Assembly (NCBI RefSeq): GCF_020166415.1
Contig: NZ_JAIQXV010000019.1
Coordinates: forward strand, 35,922-99,921
DNA: 64,000 nucleotides
Reading direction: 5' to 3'
Origin: Deinococcus multiflagellatus
GTDB taxonomy: Bacteria; Deinococcota; Deinococci; Deinococcales; Deinococcaceae
The notes under the pieces are model-generated. The model was not told where the DNA came from and did no database searches. It worked only from the letters and a program-made list of their open reading frames with translations. A program made the translations under genes and the position numbers. Numbering within the stretch: the first letter of the stretch is position 1; every line of letters starts with the position of its first letter. Positions 45,957 through 55,332 of this stretch are shown piece after piece.

Positions 45957-46858
45957 AGATCGCGGCCCTTTTTCCCGGCCAGGGCTCGCACGCGGTGGGC
46001 ATGGGGGCGGACCTCGCCGCTGCCTTTCCCGAAGCGGGCGAGGTCTACAGCCAGATTGACACCGTGCTGCCCGGTCTGCGCGCCCTGATCGAAACCGGGC
46101 CCCTGGACGAGCTGACGCTGACCGCCAACCAGCAGCCCGCACTGGTCGCCGCGTCCACCGCCGCCTACCGCGCGTGGCGGGCCCACACCGGCCTGACCCC
46201 GGCCTTTGCCGCTGGGCACTCGCTGGGCGAATATGCCGCGCTGGTCGCCGCCGACACGCTGTCCCTGGGCGACGCTCTGCGCCTGACGCGCCGCCGCGGC
46301 GAACTGATGCAGGACGCCGTGCCGGTGGGCGAAGGCGCCATGAGCGCCGTGATGGGCGACCCGGCCACCGTGCAGGCCGTGTGCGCCGCACTCGACGGCG
46401 TGCAGCCCGCCAACTTCAACGCGCCCACCCAGACGGTCATCTCTGGCACCAGGGCAGCGGTGGAGGCAGCGGGGGCCGAGCTGAAGGCGCGCGGCCTGAA
46501 GGCCATTCCCCTGAAGGTGAGCGCGCCCTTTCACTGCGCCCTGATGGACAGCGCCGCCCAGGGCCTCGCGCCGCAGCTGCAGACCACCCGCTTTGCCCCG
46601 CCTGCCTTTCCGGTGTACGCCAACGTGACCGCCCAGCCGAACACCGATGCAGCGGCCCTGCCGGGGCTGCTGACTGCCCAGATCACGGGCGCGGTGCGCT
46701 GGGTGGAAACCATTCAGGCGCTTCACGAGGCCGGCGCTGAGGTCTTTATTGAGTTTGGCCCCGGCACCGTGCTGACCGGCCTCGTGAAGCGCATCCTGCC
46801 CGAGGCCCGCACGCTGAACGTGGGTACGGCGCAGCAGGTCCAGGACTTTACCCTGTGA
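45953..46858 (+). CDS. fabD: Malonyl-CoA:ACP transacylase
   Basis: FabD loads malonyl groups onto acyl carrier protein. The 301-residue protein has PGQGSHAVGMG (residues 8-18), the nucleophile Ser90 in GHSLGEYAAL, and the oxyanion and His region ALPLKVSAPFHCALM (His near 197). ATG 45953 overlaps the fabH stop (ATGA). Its own stop overlaps the GTG of the next gene (GTGA), so translation is coupled throughout. Confidence 0.97.
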   Translation: MKIAALFPGQGSHAVGMGADLAAAFPEAGEVYSQIDTVLPGLRALIETGPLDELTLTANQQPALVAASTAAYRAWRAHTGLTPAFAAGHSLGEYAALVAADTLSLGDALRLTRRRGELMQDAVPVGEGAMSAVMGDPATVQAVCAALDGVQPANFNAPTQTVISGTRAAVEAAGAELKARGLKAIPLKVSAPFHCALMDSAAQGLAPQLQTTRFAPPAFPVYANVTAQPNTDAAALPGLLTAQITGAVRWVETIQALHEAGAEVFIEFGPGTVLTGLVKRILPEARTLNVGTAQQVQDFTL

Positions 46859-47400
46859 ACCCCCACACCCGGGACGAGATTCTGAGCGCGCTCCTGGCCG
46901 CGCAGGACACCTGGGTGGGGGCGGCCAGCAGCCTGCCAGTGGCCGACTTCTTCCGGGCCCCGGCCCCAGGGCGCTGGTCGCCCGCCGAGCACCTTGCGCA
47001 TCTGGCCCTAACGCACAGGCAGGTGGCCCTGGGGCTGCGGCTGCCGCGTCCGGCCCTGCGCCTGCTGTTTGGGGCGCCCGTCACGGCCCGCACCTACGAA
47101 GGCGTCCGCACGGCGTACCAGGCCCAGCTGGCCGCCGGGGGGCGCTCACCCGCGCGCTACGTGCCGCGCCCCGCCGCGGCCCAGGACGCCGCCACCCGTG
47201 ACGCCCAGCTGGCGGCCTACGTGGCGGCGGCCACCCGGGTGCGCGCCGCGCTGGCCGGCTGGTCAGACGCCGCCCTGGACCGCTGCGCCCTGCCCCATGA
47301 TCTGCTGGGGCGGGTCAGTGCCCGCGAACTGCTGTTCTTCACCGTTTACCACGACCACCACCATCTGCGCGGCGCGCACGCCGCACTGGAGACCCCATGA
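46855..47400 (+). CDS. DinB-family protein inside the fab operon
   Basis: The 181-residue protein has the DinB-fold pattern: helix 1 ([15 protein letters not shown]), a first ligand block with [17 protein letters not shown], and a C-terminal [18 protein letters not shown] with several His. Metal-dependent transferase activity is possible. It starts at GTG 46855 within the fabD stop (GTGA) and ends on the fabG start (ATGA), so it is translationally coupled to both. A DinB-fold member at this place in a fab operon is unusual; a role linked to lipid synthesis is inferred from context only. Confidence 0.8.
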   Translation: MNPHTRDEILSALLAAQDTWVGAASSLPVADFFRAPAPGRWSPAEHLAHLALTHRQVALGLRLPRPALRLLFGAPVTARTYEGVRTAYQAQLAAGGRSPARYVPRPAAAQDAATRDAQLAAYVAAATRVRAALAGWSDAALDRCALPHDLLGRVSARELLFFTVYHDHHHLRGAHAALETP

Positions 47401-48158
47401 CCCAGACCCCTGAATCCGCTTCCCGCAACGTCGCCCTGGTGACCGGCAGCAGCCGGGGCCTGGGCCGCGCCATGGCCCTGCACCTGGCCCGTGCGGGTTT
47501 TGATGTGGCGGTGCATTACGGCCGGGGCGCCGCCGAGGCCGAGAAGGTGGCCGAGGAAGCCCGCAGCCTGGGCGTGCAGGCCCGCGTGTACGGCGCCGAC
47601 CTGACCACGCCCGCCAACGCCGGCACGTTGGTGGAGGGGGTCATTGGGGACATGGGCCGCCTGGACGTGCTGGTCAACAACGCCGGCATCACCCGCGACA
47701 CCCTGGCGATCCGCATGAAAGACGAGGACTGGGACGCCGTGCTGCAGACCAACCTGTCGAGCGCCTTTATCGCCTGCCGCGCCGCCATCAAGCACATGAT
47801 GCGTGCGCGGACGGGGCGAATCATCAACATCGCGTCGGTGGTGGGGCTCACCGGCAACCCGGGGCAGGCCAACTACGTGGCCAGCAAGGCCGGCCTGATC
47901 GGCCTGACCAAGGCGCTGGCCAAGGAATACGGCGGCCGGGGCATCACGGTCAACGCCATTGCCCCGGGCTTTATCGAGAGCGATATGACGGCCGAACTGC
48001 CTGAACAGGTGCGCCAGAGCTACCTGAGCAGCATCCCCCTGGGCCGCCTGGGCCAGCCGGACGAGGTGGCCGCCCTCGTCGCCTTCCTGGCCAGTGACGC
48101 GGCGGGGTACATCACCGGTCAGACCATTGGCGTGGACGGGGGGCTGAACCCGCATTGA
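47397..48158 (+). CDS. fabG: 3-oxoacyl-ACP reductase
   Basis: FabG reduces 3-oxoacyl-ACP with NADPH. The 253-residue SDR has the cofactor loop [12 protein letters not shown], the NNAG motif, Ser in INIASVVG, and Tyr/Lys in [14 protein letters not shown] 47397 overlaps the stop of the DinB-like gene. A heptad-repeat hairpin starts right after its stop and separates it from acpP. Confidence 0.96.
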   Translation: MTQTPESASRNVALVTGSSRGLGRAMALHLARAGFDVAVHYGRGAAEAEKVAEEARSLGVQARVYGADLTTPANAGTLVEGVIGDMGRLDVLVNNAGITRDTLAIRMKDEDWDAVLQTNLSSAFIACRAAIKHMMRARTGRIINIASVVGLTGNPGQANYVASKAGLIGLTKALAKEYGGRGITVNAIAPGFIESDMTAELPEQVRQSYLSSIPLGRLGQPDEVAALVAFLASDAAGYITGQTIGVDGGLNPH

Positions 48159-48163
48159 AGGGC

Positions 48164-48297
48164 GTTGAGGGTCGAAAGGGGATGGGTGATGGAGGGGGCC
48201 TGAATGGCTGGGAAGCGCTGGGAGGCACGGAAAGGCCCGGCAGGCGCAAAGGTGCCGCTGGCTGGGTCCATCAACCTTCAACCATCCACCATCAACA
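48164..48297. repeat. Heptad-repeat inverted array between fabG and acpP
   Basis: Left arm 48164-48195 (GTTGAGG, GTCGAAAGGG, GATGGGT, GATGGAG) faces right arm 48268-48296 (CCATCAA, CCTTCAA, CCATCCA, CCATCAA). The loop is about 72 bases. It begins 5 bases after the fabG stop. Confidence 0.75.
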
Positions 48298-48301
48298 TCT
48301 C

Positions 48302-48314
48302 TGAACTCTGTTCA
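48302..48314. promoter_or_regulatory. Inverted half-sites upstream of acpP
   Basis: TGAAC-TCT-GTTCA, similar to the TGAAC/GTTCA halves of the fabH operator but with a different spacing. It lies about 80 bases before acpP. Confidence 0.35.
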
Positions 48315-48343
48315 AAGCCCCGGCCCTTCCCGCGCGCCGCGTG

Positions 48344-48349
48344 TAGACT
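48344..48349 (+). promoter_or_regulatory. Probable -10 of acpP
   Basis: TAGACT, about 34 bases before ATG 48383, which also has a strong Shine-Dalgarno, so the acpP transcript would be leadered. Confidence 0.45.
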
Positions 48350-48382
48350 GGCGCAGACTTCAACCGCAGGAGGTACGAATTT

Positions 48383-48613
48383 ATGGCGACTTTTGAAGAT
48401 GTGAAAGACGTGATCGTGGACAAGCTGGGTGTGGACGCCGACAAGGTGACCCCGGAAGCCCGCTTTGTGGAAGACCTCGGTGCCGACAGCCTGGAAACCG
48501 TGGAACTCATCATGGGCCTGGAAGACCGCTTTGGCATCACCATCAGCGATGAGGACGCCGAGAGCATCCGCACCGTGCAGGCGGCCGTCGACTACATCGA
48601 GAGCAAGCAGTAA
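48383..48613 (+). CDS. acpP: Acyl carrier protein
   Basis: ACP carries growing acyl chains on a phosphopantetheine arm. The 76-residue acidic protein has the invariant DSLETVEL motif with the modified Ser36 and the usual four helices. ATG 48383 follows a strong Shine-Dalgarno (AGGAGGT, 48368-48374), in contrast to the leaderless genes nearby, as suits a highly translated gene. It lies between fabG and fabF. Confidence 0.98.
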   Translation: MATFEDVKDVIVDKLGVDADKVTPEARFVEDLGADSLETVELIMGLEDRFGITISDEDAESIRTVQAAVDYIESKQ

Positions 48614-48748
48614 ACCCGCCTGCTTCCCCACCGGAAGCGGATGAGGACCTTGGGGCGGGACGCGGCTGCTGGACAGGGCCGCTTCCCGCCCTTTCTTCAC
48701 GGCCGGGCGCGGCCGCAGCGGCGGCCCCCAGCAGAGGAGGCACAGAGC

Positions 48749-49993
48749 ATGGGCGTTTCAGGACTCAAACGGGTGGTGATCACAGGGGTGGGGCCGGTCA
48801 CGCCCATCGGCGTGGGGGCGCAGGCCTTCGCGCAGGCGCAGCGCGCCGGCAAAAGCGGCATTGGGCGCATCACCCGCTTTGACCCGGCCGACGTGGCCAG
48901 CAAGATTGCGGGCGAGGTGAACGACGACCTTTCGGCGTATGTGGACCCGCGCGAGGCCCGCAAGCTGGACCGCTACGTGCAGCTGGCCCTGGCCGCCGCC
49001 GCGCTGGCTGTGCAGGACAGCGGCCTGAGCCCCGAGGAACTGCGCGGTGAAGGCACGGGCACCCTGATTGGCAGCGGGATTGGCGGGGTGAAAACCTTCG
49101 AGGATCAGGCGCAGGTGCTGCACACGCGGGGGGCAGGGCGGATCAGCCCCATGTTCATCCCGATGCAGATTGCGAACATGGCCTCGGGGCATGTGGCGAT
49201 GCAGTACGGCGCCACCGGGCCCAGCAGCACGGTGGTCACCGCCTGCGCCACCGGCACCGGGGCGATTGGCGACGCCGCGCGCTACATCCAGCTGGGGCTG
49301 GCCGACACCATGATCGCCGGGGGCAGCGAGGCGGCCATTACGCCCATTGCCATCGGCGGCTTTTCCAACATGAAGGCGCTGTCCACCCGCAACGACGAGC
49401 CCGAACTCGCCAGCCGCCCCTTCTCCGCCACCCGCGACGGCTTTGTGCTGGGCGAGGGCGCGGCCGTGGTGATTCTGGAAGAGTACGACAAGGCCGTGAA
49501 GCGCGGCGCCACCATCTATGCCGAGGTGGTGGGCTACGGCACCAGCGCCGACGCCCACCACATCACCATGCCCGCCCCCGAGGGCCGGGGCGCCCAGGTC
49601 GCCATGCGCATGGCCCTGAAAACCGCCGGGGTCAACCCCGAGCAGGTGGGCTACATCAACGCCCACGGCACCAGCACCTATTTCAACGACCTGCACGAAA
49701 CCCAGGGCATCAAGTCGGTGTTTGGGGACCACGCCTACCGGCTGGCGGTCAGCTCCACCAAGAGCATGACCGGGCACCTGCTGGGCGCCGCCGGCGCCGC
49801 CGAGGCCATCGCGGTGGCCCAGGCGCTGAAAGACGGCATTCTGCCCCCCACGATCAACCTCACCGACCCCGATCCCGAACTGGACCTGGATTACGTGCCC
49901 CTGCATGCCCGCGAAGCCCAGGTGGACTACGCCCTGAGCAACTCGTTTGCCTTCGGCGGCCAGAACGCCGCGCTGCTGTTCAAGAGGGTCTAG
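48749..49993 (+). CDS. fabF: 3-oxoacyl-ACP synthase II (KAS II)
   Basis: FabF elongates acyl-ACP. The 414-residue protein has the Cys-His-His triad: Cys166 in VVTACATGTGAIGD, His in YINAHGTSTYFND (about 305) and His in STKSMTGHLLGAAGA (about 342). ATG 48749 has GAGGAGG at the right distance; the longer frame back to 48641 is rejected. A heptad-repeat hairpin starts at the stop codon. It closes the fab cluster. Confidence 0.98.
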   Translation: MGVSGLKRVVITGVGPVTPIGVGAQAFAQAQRAGKSGIGRITRFDPADVASKIAGEVNDDLSAYVDPREARKLDRYVQLALAAAALAVQDSGLSPEELRGEGTGTLIGSGIGGVKTFEDQAQVLHTRGAGRISPMFIPMQIANMASGHVAMQYGATGPSSTVVTACATGTGAIGDAARYIQLGLADTMIAGGSEAAITPIAIGGFSNMKALSTRNDEPELASRPFSATRDGFVLGEGAAVVILEEYDKAVKRGATIYAEVVGYGTSADAHHITMPAPEGRGAQVAMRMALKTAGVNPEQVGYINAHGTSTYFNDLHETQGIKSVFGDHAYRLAVSSTKSMTGHLLGAAGAAEAIAVAQALKDGILPPTINLTDPDPELDLDYVPLHAREAQVDYALSNSFAFGGQNAALLFKRV

Positions 49994-49994
49994 A

Positions 49995-50060
49995 GCGATG
50001 AGCCATGGGCCATGAGCTTTGGGGGGTCGCCCCATGGCTCATGGCCCATAGCCCATGCCC
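49995..50060. repeat. Heptad-repeat inverted array after fabF
   Basis: Left arm 49995-50017 (GAGCCAT, GGGCCAT, GAGC) pairs with right arm 50031-50058 (CCCATGG, CTCATGG, CCCATAG, CCCATGC) around a 13-base loop. It lies between the convergent fabF and the next gene and may end transcription from both sides. Confidence 0.85.
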
Positions 50061-50068
50061 CTTTACAC

Positions 50069-50569
50069 TTAGCGGTCGCCCTTGATCTGGTGTTCCAGCT
50101 CGCTCGTTTCGCCCTGGGGCAGGTCGCCGGGGCGCTCGGCCTGGTGGGGGGGGCTCAGTTCGCTGGGGGGGGTGTAGCCGGGGTTGGGGTCGGCGCTGCC
50201 CAGACGGGTCTGGTAGGCCATCGCCGCGCCGGCGTTGATGCCAAGACCGGCGGCGGGGACCACCGCGTCCAGGTTCTCGCCGCCCAGCCCGGCCACCGTC
50301 TCGGCACCTGCAAATTCGGGGGCCTGGGGGCTGTGCTCCATGGCCGCCGGGTCGCGGGTGGCCAGGTGGTCGAACTGCCCGGTGACCTCCCGGGCGCTGG
50401 GCACCTCCACGGGTTCGTATTTGCCCTCGTTGGCGGTGCTCACGCGGTCCTCGCCCGGGGTGGTGCTGTAGGTCACCTGGGCGTGGTCCTTGGGATCGGG
50501 GGTCTCGAAGCCGGTCTGCACGTTCGTCACAGCCAGCTCGCTGGGGGGATCGCGCCTGTCGTTGCTCAT
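50069..50569 (-). CDS. Low-complexity acidic hypothetical protein (166 aa)
   Basis: The protein (MSNDRRDPPSELAVTN at the start) is rich in Pro, Glu, Asp, Thr and Gly, without hydrophobic segments except a short GLGINAGAAMAYQ, so it is probably disordered. The tail (GDLPQGETSELEHQIKGDR) is charged. CACACT ends 6 nt before ATG 50569, close to the leaderless pattern. Such small hydrophilic proteins are common in stress-tolerant Deinococcus, but no function can be assigned. Confidence 0.65.
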   Translation of the reverse strand: MSNDRRDPPSELAVTNVQTGFETPDPKDHAQVTYSTTPGEDRVSTANEGKYEPVEVPSAREVTGQFDHLATRDPAAMEHSPQAPEFAGAETVAGLGGENLDAVVPAAGLGINAGAAMAYQTRLGSADPNPGYTPPSELSPPHQAERPGDLPQGETSELEHQIKGDR

Positions 50570-50638
50570 GGGGTCAGTGTGCGCCCAGGGCCCCTGGGGG
50601 CGCATTCCGGCTTTCTTCAGGCAGGCTGCCAGGAACGT

Positions 50639-51313
50639 TCAGGAACTGGCCAGGGCCTCGGCCAGTTCGTGGTGGCCCTCCTCGCGGGCAAAGTCGGCGG
50701 CGCGCTGCCCAGCGGCGGTGGTGGCCCCGGCGTCGGCGCCGCAGCCGCGCAGAAAGGCCACCAGTTCGGCGTCGCCATTCTGCGCGGCGGCCATCAGGGG
50801 CGTGAAGTCGTCCTGTTGCGCGGCGTTCACGTCGGCCCCGGCCATCACCAGGGCGCGGGCCAGCGCGGCGTGCCCGCCCGCCACCGCCGAGTGCAGCGGG
50901 CGCACCCGCATGGCGTTCTGGCTGGGCGCATTCACATCTGCGCCGCGCGAGAGCAGGGCTTCGGCCACCTCGGCGCGGCCAAAGAACGCCGCCAGCCCCA
51001 GCGGTGAAAAGCCGTCGGGGCTGAAGGCATGCACCTGCGCAGGGTGGGCGTCCAGCGCCGAGCGCACCGCTGCCCCGTCCCCCACCGCCGCCGCCTCGAA
51101 CAGGTTCAGGGGCGCGCCTTCCTCGATCAGCACGCGCGCCATCTCGTGCCGGCCGTAGTAGGTGGCGAACAGCACGGGCGAGACGCCCATGGGGCTGGGC
51201 ACCGTCAGCAGGGCAGGGTCGGCGCGCACCAGGCGGCGCAGCAGCTCGGCGTCCTGGGTCTTGATGGCGAGGAACAGGGCCGCTTCCTGGTCGGTGGGGG
51301 CGCGCTCGGTCAT
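50639..51313 (-). CDS. Ankyrin repeat protein
   Basis: The 224-residue protein has about five ankyrin units of some 33 residues, with the typical G-x-TPLxxAA and GADVNA pattern: [69 protein letters not shown] and [15 protein letters not shown]. These form protein-binding scaffolds. ATG 51313 is fixed by TAGCCT (51320-51325) ending 6 nt upstream. No signal peptide; cytosolic. The partner is unknown. Confidence 0.9.
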   Translation of the reverse strand: MTERAPTDQEAALFLAIKTQDAELLRRLVRADPALLTVPSPMGVSPVLFATYYGRHEMARVLIEEGAPLNLFEAAAVGDGAAVRSALDAHPAQVHAFSPDGFSPLGLAAFFGRAEVAEALLSRGADVNAPSQNAMRVRPLHSAVAGGHAALARALVMAGADVNAAQQDDFTPLMAAAQNGDAELVAFLRGCGADAGATTAAGQRAADFAREEGHHELAEALASS

Positions 51314-51319
51314 GGGCAA

Positions 51320-51325
51320 AGGCTA
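51320..51325 (-). promoter_or_regulatory. -10 element, leaderless promoter of ankyrin gene
   Basis: TAGCCT on the minus strand ends 6 nt before ATG 51313. Confidence 0.55.
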
Positions 51326-51378
51326 GCCGCCCCCGCGCCCGAAGGCAAAGTGGGAGCGGCGAGGTCTGCGCGGTGGTT

Positions 51379-52548
<1,170 letters not shown>

Positions 52549-52554
52549 GTCTGG

Positions 52555-52560
52555 AGTCTA
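52555..52560 (-). promoter_or_regulatory. -10 element, leaderless promoter of thiolase gene
   Basis: TAGACT on the minus strand, 6 nt before ATG 52548. Confidence 0.6.
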
Positions 52561-52571
52561 ACGGGCGTTAG
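52558..52571. promoter_or_regulatory. Palindromic operator overlapping thiolase -10
   Basis: CTAACG-GG-CGTTAG is a 14-bp palindrome apart from its centre. Its core AACGGGCGTT is identical to that of the fabH operator at 44874-44883. Confidence 0.6.
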
Positions 52572-52646
52572 GCAAGGGCGGGGTGTACCGGGCGGGGAAC
52601 GGGGCAGTGGCAGGTCCGCTTGACGAGGCCAGGAAGAAGGGCCATA

Positions 52647-52676
52647 TTGAAAAACGATAATATTGTTTCTCGATAA
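52647..52676 (+). promoter_or_regulatory. AT-rich promoter region of membrane protein/HTH operon
   Basis: TTGAAA (52647-52652) and TCGATA (52670-52675) are 17 bp apart. The repeat CGATAA occurs at 52655-52660 and 52671-52676 and could be a binding site for the HTH protein of the operon. Confidence 0.4.
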
Positions 52677-52713
52677 ACGGCGTAGGCTGACCCTGCGCCG
52701 GGGGGGGAGGGCT

Positions 52714-53217
52714 ATGACCGCTGTGCCACGTTCGTTTGATCGGCTGCTGTGGGTGTTGCATCTGGGAAGCAGTCTCTCGTTGTGGCTGCTGGGCCTGGGG
52801 GCCGTCGCTCTGACCCTGATGCTGGTGGCGTCCGGTGGCCGGCCGCCTTGGCTCGTGCTGGGGCTGATCCTGCTGGGCATGGTGGTGAATCTGTCGGCTT
52901 TTGGGCACCTGCGCGTGGCGCTGGCCACCGCGCGCGGTAGCGGCCACCTGCACGGAGAGGTCAGCGAGCGTCTGCGGGCCGCCGGGCAACGGTTCCTGTA
53001 TGCCGCTCCGCTCTGGGGGCTGGCCCTGGCCCTTCTGCCGTCTGCGTCGGCCGTGGGGAGCACGCCACCGGCGCGCGTCCTCTGGGCCGCCCTGCTGGCG
53101 CCCGATCAGCTGCTCATGGGCCTGACGTCACTGGCCCTGCCATTGCTGCTGCTGGTGCTGGCTGGCTGGCTGGACGAAGGCCGCGCCCTCGTGGACCAGT
53201 CGCAGGGGGTGGTGTGA
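52714..53217 (+). CDS. Membrane protein of HTH operon, first gene (167 aa)
   Basis: The protein (MTAVPRSFDRLLWVLH) has four hydrophobic segments (SLWLLGLGAVALTLMLVA, LVLGLILLGMVVNLSAF, PLWGLALALLPSASAV, LTSLALPLLLLVLAGWL). ATG 52714 has GGGAGG upstream; an earlier in-frame ATG at 52663 is rejected. Its stop overlaps the next start by one base. It lacks a recognised domain, but the size and spacing resemble the DUF2975 protein two genes on, suggesting related membrane proteins. Confidence 0.75.
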   Translation: MTAVPRSFDRLLWVLHLGSSLSLWLLGLGAVALTLMLVASGGRPPWLVLGLILLGMVVNLSAFGHLRVALATARGSGHLHGEVSERLRAAGQRFLYAAPLWGLALALLPSASAVGSTPPARVLWAALLAPDQLLMGLTSLALPLLLLVLAGWLDEGRALVDQSQGVV

Positions 53218-53699
53218 TGACGCTGGCCGCCGATCTGGCGCCGCTGGCCGCGTGGCGGGCGACCCGCCGCCTGCGGCTGCTGTGTGTGGCCGCTTTGCCC
53301 CTGGTGGGGGTGGGCACAGCGGTGTGGTGGTGGCTGACCCCTGACATGACGGCGCTCATGCGAACCGAGCACCTGGGCTGGGCCACGCTGTCCGCCGTGG
53401 TGTTAGCGTTGATCTGGCGCGCTGGCCGGGCCAGTGGGGAGGGCAGGCTGGATGACCTGGCCCTCTGTCTCTGGCGGGCTGGGGGGGTGCAGCTGGCTGG
53501 CTGCGCGTTGGGGCTGGCAGTGCAGGGCCTGACGAGTCTGCTAGAACAGCCGTTCAGCCCCCTGCGGTGGATGGGCGCTTTGGGCGTCAGCACCCTCATG
53601 ACGTTGCTGGCCAGTCTTCCTGGCCTGGGGCTGCTGTCCCTGTCCGTGGCGGTGAGGCATATAGCCGCCCTGCGCCGGGACGAGGAGCTGACCATATGA
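53217..53699 (+). CDS. Membrane protein of HTH operon, second gene (160 aa)
   Basis: The protein (MTLAADLAPLAAWRATRR) has about four membrane helices (LLCVAALPLVGVGTAVWWW, LGWATLSAVVLALIW, VQLAGCALGLAVQGL, VSTLMTLLASLPGLGLLSLS). ATG 53217 overlaps the previous stop as TGATG; GTG 53214 is an alternative one codon earlier. The stop overlaps the next ATG. No family is recognised. Confidence 0.72.
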   Translation: MTLAADLAPLAAWRATRRLRLLCVAALPLVGVGTAVWWWLTPDMTALMRTEHLGWATLSAVVLALIWRAGRASGEGRLDDLALCLWRAGGVQLAGCALGLAVQGLTSLLEQPFSPLRWMGALGVSTLMTLLASLPGLGLLSLSVAVRHIAALRRDEELTI

Positions 53700-54379
53700 G
53701 CCGCCTGATCCGCCTGCCTGCGCTCTCCATGAACACCGCCCGCACGGTGCTTGATCTGGCCCTGGGGCTGCTGGGCCTGGGGCTGGCCCTCACAGGCGCG
53801 TTCTGTTTATTGGGCACGGTCTGGCTGCTGGTGACCCCAGGGGCCGGCGCCCGGTTCGAGGCCCCGCTGAGCCTGAAACTCAGGATCGGAGACGTGGTTT
53901 ACCGAACCACCAGCGCCACGGTGCCCCTGTCGGCCTGGCAGGAGGTGCTGGTGGTGGCGGGCCTGGCAGTCCTGGCCCTGGCCTCGGCCTGGCTGATCTC
54001 CCGCCGGGGCTTTGCGCTGCTGCGCCGCCTGTGGGTTGATCCCTTTGCCCTGAGCAACAGTCAGGATCTGGCCCTGGCCAGCCGCCTGGCGCTGCTGTGG
54101 CAACTGGCCCTCTGGGCGTGGGCGCTGCTGGGGTGGGGACAGGTGGTGGCCACGGGACAGCTCAGGGGGCTGGACGAGGCCCTGTCGGGCATTCCGGGGG
54201 CGGAGTTGGTCGGCACCGGCGCCCGCGTCGTGATCGGTGGGGGGATCTGGCCCTCACTGCCCTCCACGCTGCTGCTGGTCTCGGCGGCTCTGGCCGTGCT
54301 CTCGGTGGTGTTCCGCCGCGCCCACGACCTGCGCGAGGCCGAGCGGCGGCTGCGCACCGAACAGGCCCTGACAGTCTGA
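53696..54379 (+). CDS. DUF2975-like membrane protein
   Basis: The 227-residue protein has four hydrophobic segments and an outer loop between the first two (RFEAPLSLKLRIGDVVYRTT). After helix 2 comes LRRLWVDPFALSNSQDL, the conserved block of DUF2975 proteins, which occur next to small YozG-like HTH proteins as here. The function is unknown; a membrane sensor or immunity-like role has been suggested for such pairs only by context. ATG 53696 overlaps the previous stop (ATGA) and its stop overlaps the HTH start (TGATG). Confidence 0.75.
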   Translation: MSRLIRLPALSMNTARTVLDLALGLLGLGLALTGAFCLLGTVWLLVTPGAGARFEAPLSLKLRIGDVVYRTTSATVPLSAWQEVLVVAGLAVLALASAWLISRRGFALLRRLWVDPFALSNSQDLALASRLALLWQLALWAWALLGWGQVVATGQLRGLDEALSGIPGAELVGTGARVVIGGGIWPSLPSTLLLVSAALAVLSVVFRRAHDLREAERRLRTEQALTV

Positions 54380-54600
54380 TGCCGGTTCGCGTTCACCTGG
54401 ACCGCGTGCTTGAGGCGCGCGGCATGACCCTTTCCGAGCTCTCTAGCCGCGTGGGAATCACGCTGGCCAACCTCAGCATTCTGAAAACAGGCAAGGCGCG
54501 GGCAGTGCGCTTTTCGACCCTGGACGCCCTGTGCCGCGCCCTGGCCTGCCAGCCCGGCGACCTACTGGCCTGGGAGGACGGCCCGCCCGACACGGATTAG
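54379..54600 (+). CDS. Small XRE/YozG-like HTH regulator
   Basis: The 73-residue protein is almost only a helix-turn-helix domain: VHLDRVLEARGMTLSELSSR then VGITLANLSILKTGKARAV with the recognition helix, and FSTLDALCRALACQPGDLL, the typical Cro/YozG ending. ATG 54379 overlaps the DUF2975 stop. It probably controls its own operon; the CGATAA repeats upstream of the first gene are candidate sites. Its end overlaps the convergent DoxX-like gene by four bases. Confidence 0.9.
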   Translation: MPVRVHLDRVLEARGMTLSELSSRVGITLANLSILKTGKARAVRFSTLDALCRALACQPGDLLAWEDGPPDTD

Positions 54601-54959
54601 CGCCGCCCAGCCCGCCACACCGCCCACATCAGCAGCGGTTGCAGCGGCAGGCGGCCCCAGGCCACCCCGGGGCCCACGCCGAACCGTTCTGGGTGCTGGG
54701 CCATGTAAATGTTGGCCGGAAACACTGCAACCAGCAGCGCCAGCAAGCCCCAGCGGGCAGCCGGGCGCGTGGCCGGGTGCAGCAGACCCAGGCCGCCCAG
54801 CACCTCGGCAGCGCCGCTCAACAGGGTGGCTGCGCGCGGGCTCAGGGGCACCCACGGCGGCACGATGCGGTCAAAGGGCTTTGGCGCGACAAAATGCAGC
54901 GCCCCGGCCACCACGAACAGGCCAGCCAGGGCGAGGATGCCGGGGGTGGGGCGCGTCAT
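54597..54959 (-). CDS. DoxX-like small membrane protein
   Basis: The 120-residue protein has four membrane helices (ILALAGLFVVAGALHFVA, LLSGAAEVLGGLGLLH, WGLLALLVAVFPANIYMA, LPLQPLLMWAVWRAG). The GALHFVAPKPFDRIVPPW loop after helix 1 and the AEVLGGLGLL helix match the DoxX/DUF4267-like group of small membrane proteins, linked to redox or thiosulphate metabolism in some species. ATG 54959 is the first start. Its 3' end overlaps the HTH gene. Confidence 0.8.
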   Translation of the reverse strand: MTRPTPGILALAGLFVVAGALHFVAPKPFDRIVPPWVPLSPRAATLLSGAAEVLGGLGLLHPATRPAARWGLLALLVAVFPANIYMAQHPERFGVGPGVAWGRLPLQPLLMWAVWRAGRR

Positions 54960-54982
54960 GGCCTTCAGGGTGCCACACCAGG

Positions 54983-55020
54983 GAAGAGGGCCAGGGGTTT
55001 AAACGCTCCTGGCCCTCTTC
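54983..55020. terminator. Terminator hairpin after charged small protein gene
   Basis: GAAGAGGGCCAGG (54983-54995) and CCTGGCCCTCTTC (55008-55020) form a perfect 13-bp stem just past the stop of the minus-strand gene. Confidence 0.75.
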
Positions 55021-55032
55021 GCCTGCACGCTT

Positions 55033-55257
55033 TTAGCCTTGCTTGGTGGCCGGCACGTTGCGGGCTTCCTCGCGGTCGCGCAGCTCCTTGGCGCTCAGGC
55101 CGTTGTCGTTGTTGCGCGGCGCGGTGGCCTCGCGGTCGTTCACGCTTTTCAGTGAGGGCTTGTGGCCGTCCTCGATCTCGTGGACCTCCTGCTCGTTGCG
55201 CTCGTACTGCGGCGGCAGGCTGGTGTGGCCCTTGTTCTTGTCGTCTTTGTCTGGCAT
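55033..55257 (-). CDS. Highly charged small protein (74 aa)
   Basis: The protein (MPDKDDKNKGHTSLPPQY) is rich in Lys, Asp, Glu, Asn and Arg with no hydrophobic core, hence probably disordered. CACCCT ends 6 nt before ATG 55257, near the leaderless pattern; the upstream frame part has no start signal. Small hydrophilic proteins of this kind are common in desiccation-tolerant bacteria, but this is only an analogy. A terminator follows. Confidence 0.65.
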   Translation of the reverse strand: MPDKDDKNKGHTSLPPQYERNEQEVHEIEDGHKPSLKSVNDREATAPRNNDNGLSAKELRDREEARNVPATKQG

Positions 55258-55332
55258 GGCTTCAGGGTGCCAGGGAAAAGCCCATGAAGACCCTGAGGCC
55301 ACGTAAATGGCCGTTCAGAGATGAAGCGAGCC

